Positions 60,080-64,000 of a DNA stretch of 64,000 nt are shown here, one piece after another. The notes beneath the pieces were generated by a model that worked only from the letters and a program-made list of their open reading frames with translations, was not told the DNA's origin and made no database searches. How positions within the stretch are numbered: position 1 is the stretch's first letter; every line of letters starts with the position of its first letter. This DNA comes from VXNE01 sp965248075. Its GTDB lineage: Bacteria > Pseudomonadota > Gammaproteobacteria > Pseudomonadales > Azotimanducaceae. The DNA is taken from contig CBDFIL010000003.1 of NCBI GenBank assembly GCA_965248075.1, forward strand, positions 2,604,001 to 2,668,000, in the 5' to 3' direction. Made by a program: the position numbers and the translations under genes.

Positions 60080-61378
60080 TCAGCGTCCCTCCCGAGGGAG
60101 CAGGGACTTCGACGCGTTGGCCGCATCCCCGAAAATCCCCTTGGCCATCAATGAAGTCTCCATCCCCCGCCGCTGCTGATAGACCTCGGCGCGGATCGCG
60201 TGGACCGCGGCGTCCTCCGGCTCCGCCAGGGCCGCCATCTCGACGAGGTGGCACGCGAGGCGCATGTCGCTCTCCGCGACGACCCGGGCCCGCTCGGCGA
60301 GCTTGCGCGCGCCGCCGACGAGTGTGGCGATCTCGTGGGCCAACACCGCGTCGGACGCCGGCTTCAGGTTCGCCGGGTTGCCGTCGTACCAGCCACCGTA
60401 CATGCGCCAGATATTGCGCACGACGAACTCGGGCTCGTCGTACATGGGTCGCAGATAGGGCTTGTCGAGAATCGCCTGGTCGACACGCACCGTGTTGACG
60501 ATGTCGTTCAAGCGCGCGCCGTCGTTCATGAGGGCGAGGGTCTCGGCGACGAGCCCCTCCAGTGTCTCGGCCACCTCGGTCAGCACGCGGCGGATCCGGT
60601 GGGCGCCGGTGATCGGCAGGCCGTGGGCCGGCAGGAACAGCTCCGCGTCCTGCTCCACCATTGTGCGCAGCGCGGCCGCCCATTCCCGCGGGAAGCGCTG
60701 TACCTTCTGCGGGTTCCCGGCATTCGGGAAGTTCCAGATGAAGAAGTCCCCGGCACAGATGGCTCGGTATCGCGGGATCCAGGCCCAGGTGTGGTCGTCG
60801 GTCTCGCCCTTGTCGTGGATCAGATGCACGTCGAGCCCGCCGATGTCGAGGTCCAGGGTGTCCCGATAGACGAGATCCGGCCTGGGCGTGGCGTCCGGCA
60901 GGAAGGGACCGTCGCTTGCCATGTCGTAGCCGCGGCGACGGAACTGGCCGAACTGGCGTTCGTTGATGACGCGGTTGTAGCCGTCCGTCATGGCGTAGCG
61001 GTCGAAGCGGCGGGGCACGTTCTCGTGGCCTGCCACGCGTGGCCGTGGGTGTCCCTGCGCCTGGGCATCGGCGATGAAGGCTCCGCAGCCGCCGACGTGG
61101 TCCATGTGACCGTGCGTGTAGACGATCGTGTTGAAGCGGTCGGATCGCCAGCCGCGCACCGCTTCGACCACGCGGGCGCCGCCGGCGGGATTGCTGGTGT
61201 CGAACGCCACCAGGCCATCGTCCGTCTCGAACAGGACGCAGTGGGAGAACGCCTCGACCACCGCCACACCGTCGGCGATCGGTGAGATCTGGTGGTTGAT
61301 GCGGTTGATCGGACCGATGTCCTGCATGCCCTTGCCCTCGTCGATGACGGCGTTGGAGAGTGCGAAGAGGTCGGTCAT
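60080..61378 (-). CDS. MBL-fold alkylsulfatase-like hydrolase
   Basis: 432 residues. VYTHGHMDHVGG is the metallo-beta-lactamase zinc motif (HxHxDH), with further ligands in RVAGHENVPRRF, HDKGETDDHTWAWIP, ICAGDFFIWNFPNAG and ELFLPAHGLPITG. The C-terminal 150 residues (NLKPASDAVLAHEIATLVGG, ESDMRLACHLVEMAALAEPE) resemble the dimerisation domain of SdsA1-type alkylsulfatases. The likely reaction is hydrolysis of a sulfate ester or a related ester to an alcohol, which the SDR one base downstream could oxidise (inference). There is no signal peptide. The SCP2-like third domain of SdsA1 is missing. Confidence 0.88.
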   Translation of the reverse strand: MTDLFALSNAVIDEGKGMQDIGPINRINHQISPIADGVAVVEAFSHCVLFETDDGLVAFDTSNPAGGARVVEAVRGWRSDRFNTIVYTHGHMDHVGGCGAFIADAQAQGHPRPRVAGHENVPRRFDRYAMTDGYNRVINERQFGQFRRRGYDMASDGPFLPDATPRPDLVYRDTLDLDIGGLDVHLIHDKGETDDHTWAWIPRYRAICAGDFFIWNFPNAGNPQKVQRFPREWAAALRTMVEQDAELFLPAHGLPITGAHRIRRVLTEVAETLEGLVAETLALMNDGARLNDIVNTVRVDQAILDKPYLRPMYDEPEFVVRNIWRMYGGWYDGNPANLKPASDAVLAHEIATLVGGARKLAERARVVAESDMRLACHLVEMAALAEPEDAAVHAIRAEVYQQRRGMETSLMAKGIFGDAANASKSLLPREGR

Positions 61379-61494
61379 GGCTGCTCCGGTGGATTGGGAT
61401 CGCCGCTATTCTATGCGTGGCGGTTCGGCGGTTGGCTCGCCGGGAGCGCGCGGACTTGTATACTCGCTCGCTCGTTCCCTTCAGAGCTTGTCCG

Positions 61495-63210
61495 ATGCGA
61501 CGTACTGCCCTTGTCCTCGTCCTGCTCGCCTGGCCCGCGTGGGCGCTGCACGTCGACGACCGGGTCGACAACTTCGAACTCCTCGATCACACCGGGGCGG
61601 CGCACGAGTTCTACTACCTCTCCGATGCGCGGGCGGTGGTGCTGATGTCGCATCGCAACGGGTGCCCTGTGCAGGCGGCGGCAGTGGAGGCGTTCAATGC
61701 CCTGCGGGACGGGTACGAGGCCCGGGGCGTCGCGTTCCTGATGATTGGCTCCAGCGACGCGCGGACCGACATCGCCGCGCGGGCGGAGGAGCTCGGTATC
61801 GAGTCGCCGGTTCTGGTCGACGACGCGCGGATCGTCGGCGAGTCGCTGGGATTCGAGCGCGCCGGTGAAGCCATGGTGGTCTCCACGGACGGCTGGAAGC
61901 TGGCGTGGCGCGGGGCGCCGACCGGTGTCGGCCTGGCTCTGGACGCGGTTCTGAAGGGCGGCGCGGCGCCAGGCGCTGAAGCGCTCGTCGATGTGGCCGG
62001 CTGCGCGATCGGCTACCCGCAGGAGGCGCCGGTGTCCTACTCCGACACGATCGCTCCGCTCCTGGCCGACAACTGCGTCACCTGCCACCGCGACGGTGGC
62101 ATCGGGCCGTGGGCCATGACGGACTACAACATGGTGCGCGGTTTCTCGCCGATGATCCGCGAAGTGCTCCGGACCCGGCGCATGCCGCCCTGGCACGCCG
62201 ATCCGATGCACGGGGAGTTCGCCAACGACCGCTCCCTGGAACCCGGCGAGATTCGTGCGCTGGTCGCCTGGATCGACGCCGGCTCGCCGCGCGGCGAGGG
62301 GCCGGATCCGCTGGCCGAACTCGAGCGCGAATGGCCCGTGTGGGAGTTCGGCGAGCCCGATCTCGTCATCGAGATTCCTTCCCGGGACGTGCCGGCATCC
62401 GGGGTGGTCGAGTACCAATATCCCGTTGCCATGAATCCCCTCGACCGGGATGTCTGGGTGCGTGCCACGGAGATTCTGCCCGGGGACCGGCAGGCGCTGC
62501 ACCACGTCATTACCCGCTTCTTCGTGCCGAAATCGGACTCCGAAGGAGGCGGCTTCGGTCGCCGCGGACAGGGCCTGGGCGGCTACGTCCCGGGCTCCGT
62601 GGCCCGCAAGTTTCCAGAGGATACGGGCACGTTGTTGCCGGCCGGGGCTCGGTTCCTCTTCCAGATGCACTACACGCCCTACGGCAAGCCCACGACGGAT
62701 ACCTCGAAGCTCGGGATCTACTTCCACGACGAGCCGCCGAAACACCGGCTCGGCGGAACGGTCCTGCTGAACAACAAGATACGGATTCCGCCGCACGCGA
62801 AGGCGCACACCGAGTCGCAGTCGCAGGTGCTCAAGCGCGACGTGCTCGTCTACAGCCTGTTGCCGCACTCGCATTACCGGGGCAAGGCGTCCGACTTCGT
62901 CGCGCACTACCCCGACGGGCGCAGTGAGGTGCTGCTGTCGGTGCCGAGCTACGACTTCAACTGGCAGACGAGCTATGTCCTGCGCGCGCCCAGGATGCTG
63001 CCGGCGGGTACGCGCATCGTGCACACGACGACCTGGGACAACTCCGCGCAGAACCCGGCGAATCCGGATCCGAACCGCGAGGTCCCGTGGGGCCTGCAGA
63101 GCTGGGACGAAATGCTCTTCGGGTCGATCTTGTTCCGCTACCTCGAGGCGAACGAGACGGACGACTCCGAAGGCGTTGCCCAGTTCCAGAGCGCGTCGGC
63201 GGGCGAATAG
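61495..63210 (+). CDS. Redoxin - cytochrome c - copper type II monooxygenase-like fusion, exported
   Basis: 571 residues. Signal MRRTALVLVLLAWPAWALHV. Residues ~20-170: redoxin domain (MSHRNGCPVQAAAVEAFNAL, one active-site Cys). Residues 194-198: CVTCH haem site in YSDTIAPLLADNCVTCHRDG, with a probable Met ligand in TRRMPPWHADPMHGEF. Residues ~300-560 resemble copper type II ascorbate-dependent monooxygenases (PHM/DBH-like): ALHHVITRFF, FLFQMHYTPYGKP and SLLPHSHYRGKASDF provide His clusters. The order suggests electron transfer from haem to copper and an oxidation in the periplasm. Such three-domain proteins occur in environmental proteobacteria but are not characterised as far as I know. Divergent from the MBL gene over 116 bp. 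Confidence 0.85.
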   Translation: MRRTALVLVLLAWPAWALHVDDRVDNFELLDHTGAAHEFYYLSDARAVVLMSHRNGCPVQAAAVEAFNALRDGYEARGVAFLMIGSSDARTDIAARAEELGIESPVLVDDARIVGESLGFERAGEAMVVSTDGWKLAWRGAPTGVGLALDAVLKGGAAPGAEALVDVAGCAIGYPQEAPVSYSDTIAPLLADNCVTCHRDGGIGPWAMTDYNMVRGFSPMIREVLRTRRMPPWHADPMHGEFANDRSLEPGEIRALVAWIDAGSPRGEGPDPLAELEREWPVWEFGEPDLVIEIPSRDVPASGVVEYQYPVAMNPLDRDVWVRATEILPGDRQALHHVITRFFVPKSDSEGGGFGRRGQGLGGYVPGSVARKFPEDTGTLLPAGARFLFQMHYTPYGKPTTDTSKLGIYFHDEPPKHRLGGTVLLNNKIRIPPHAKAHTESQSQVLKRDVLVYSLLPHSHYRGKASDFVAHYPDGRSEVLLSVPSYDFNWQTSYVLRAPRMLPAGTRIVHTTTWDNSAQNPANPDPNREVPWGLQSWDEMLFGSILFRYLEANETDDSEGVAQFQSASAGE

Positions 63211-63246
63211 TCCGGGCGCCGGGCGGCCCGCCGTCGAGGGAAACGA

Positions 63247-64000
63247 GTGATCGTCGAATTGCCCTACGGCCGCGACGCTCTGCCGGTGCGCTTTCCGGCC
63301 GACTGCGACATCACGGTGGTGCGCAAGCCCACCATGCCGGTGCTCGGCGACCCGGCGAACGCCGTCGCGGCGGCGCTGGCCGAGCCGGTCGCGGCCGCGC
63401 CGCTTCGGAAGCTGGCCGAAGGGTGCGGTTCCGCGTGCATCCTGGTCTGCGACATCACGCGGCCCGTGCCGAACGGGCTCTTTCTGCGTCCGATGATCGC
63501 CGATCTGGTGGCGGCCGGGATTCCACGCTCGGAGATCGTCGTCCTCGTCGCGACGGGCCTGCACCGGCCCAACGAGGGGGCGGAACTCGAGCGGGTGATC
63601 GGCGACGACTGGGTGCTGCGCAACGTGCGGGTCGAGAACCACTTCGCGCGCAACGATGGCGACCACGTCGATTTGGGGGTGACGGCGAGCCGGGGCACCC
63701 CGGTCAAGCTCGATCGCCGCTTCGTGACGGCGGACCTGCGTATCGCGACCGGACTCGTCGAGCCGCACTTCATGGCCGGGTACTCCGGGGGACGCAAGGT
63801 GGTGGTGCCGGGAGTGGCGCACGAGGACACCATTCGCACGCTCCACAACGCCCGCTTCATGGCGGACCCGAACGCGACCCAGGCCAACCTGGCCGGCAAT
63901 CCGCTGCACCTCGAGCAACTGGAGATCCTGCGCATGCTCGGGGATGTCCACGCCGTGAACACCGTCATCGACGAAGCGCGGCGGCTCGCGTTCGTCAACT
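63247..64000 (+). CDS. LarA-like nickel-dependent racemase family protein (DUF2088), N-terminal part
   Basis: Starts at GTG with GAGGG upstream and runs off the window after about 250 codons. CILVCDITRPVPNGLFLRPM, VVLVATGLHRPNEGAELERV, ENHFARNDGDHVDLG, ATGLVEPHFMAGYSGGRKVV and NARFMADPNATQANLAGNPL match the N-terminal domain of lactate racemase LarA, including the 'D.TRP' loop, the HRP motif and the Lys of SGGRK. Members of this family use the pyridinium nickel cofactor made by LarBCE to racemise or epimerise 2-hydroxy acids. The substrate of this one is unknown. It lies 36 bp after the fusion oxidoreductase and is probably co-transcribed. Confidence 0.9.
   Translation, partial: MIVELPYGRDALPVRFPADCDITVVRKPTMPVLGDPANAVAAALAEPVAAAPLRKLAEGCGSACILVCDITRPVPNGLFLRPMIADLVAAGIPRSEIVVLVATGLHRPNEGAELERVIGDDWVLRNVRVENHFARNDGDHVDLGVTASRGTPVKLDRRFVTADLRIATGLVEPHFMAGYSGGRKVVVPGVAHEDTIRTLHNARFMADPNATQANLAGNPLHLEQLEILRMLGDVHAVNTVIDEARRLAFVN

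Noticed and set aside
1..64000. tRNA, rRNA or riboswitch genes
   Set aside because: I looked for cloverleaf-like and rRNA-like stretches in the intergenic regions and saw none that I could support without a covariance search.

Overview
This is 64 kb of GC-rich, gene-dense bacterial DNA. The yejA/yejB/yejE transport genes, TonB-dependent receptor, type III CoA-transferases and many phytanoyl-CoA dioxygenase-like (PhyH) genes point to a proteobacterium, probably an uncultured, possibly marine or host-associated, gammaproteobacterium. That assignment is inference: the window has no rRNA, tRNA or housekeeping marker. Much of it is accessory DNA, with toxin-antitoxin pairs, IS remnants, tandem duplications and many genes broken by internal deletions or single-base frameshifts.

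Left part (1-19 kb): a CoA-transferase fragment, a secreted glutaminyl cyclase, a lone DUF3604 lipoprotein, SDR and LLM oxidoreductases, a vapBC pair, the wreck of a type III restriction gene, a pair of overlapping CoA-transferases, a PhyH gene, a frameshifted DUF4143 ATPase behind a large nested palindrome, frameshifted GST and histidine-phosphatase genes, and a Tat-exported isoquinoline-1-oxidoreductase-type molybdoenzyme.

Centre (19-39 kb): the most unusual region. Five of the six DUF3604 domains of the window lie here, together with two type-B carboxylesterase domains, a TonB-dependent receptor, tannase-family remnants and a small redoxin with an in-frame TGA at its catalytic cysteine. 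One 1122-residue gene fuses a carboxylesterase to a DUF3604 domain. Relics of the same genes lie between the intact ones, so the island grew by repeated duplication. The 29.2-36.6 kb operon is visibly poorer in GC than its surroundings. I infer an outer-membrane uptake plus periplasmic hydrolysis system for an ester-type compound; the substrate is unknown. A haloalkane-dehalogenase-like hydrolase and IS91/IS110 remnants border it on the right.

Right part (39-64 kb): another vapBC pair, an acyl-CoA-dehydrogenase-like flavoprotein, two adjacent PhyH genes, an amidase remnant, a frameshifted NYN gene, and a triplicated yejABE peptide-transport module in which only one yejB is intact and no ATPase gene is visible. 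Then come an LLM oxidoreductase, a PhyH gene, an unannounced avidin-like gene, two SDRs, a Phd/PIN toxin-antitoxin pair, an MBL-fold alkylsulfatase-like hydrolase, a redoxin-cytochrome c-copper monooxygenase fusion, and the start of a LarA-like gene.

A 23-bp hairpin repeat is present as a 3-copy array at 12.1 kb and an 8-copy array at 47.3 kb. Several frameshifts are single-base insertions in otherwise intact genes, so assembly errors should be excluded before they are called pseudogenes.
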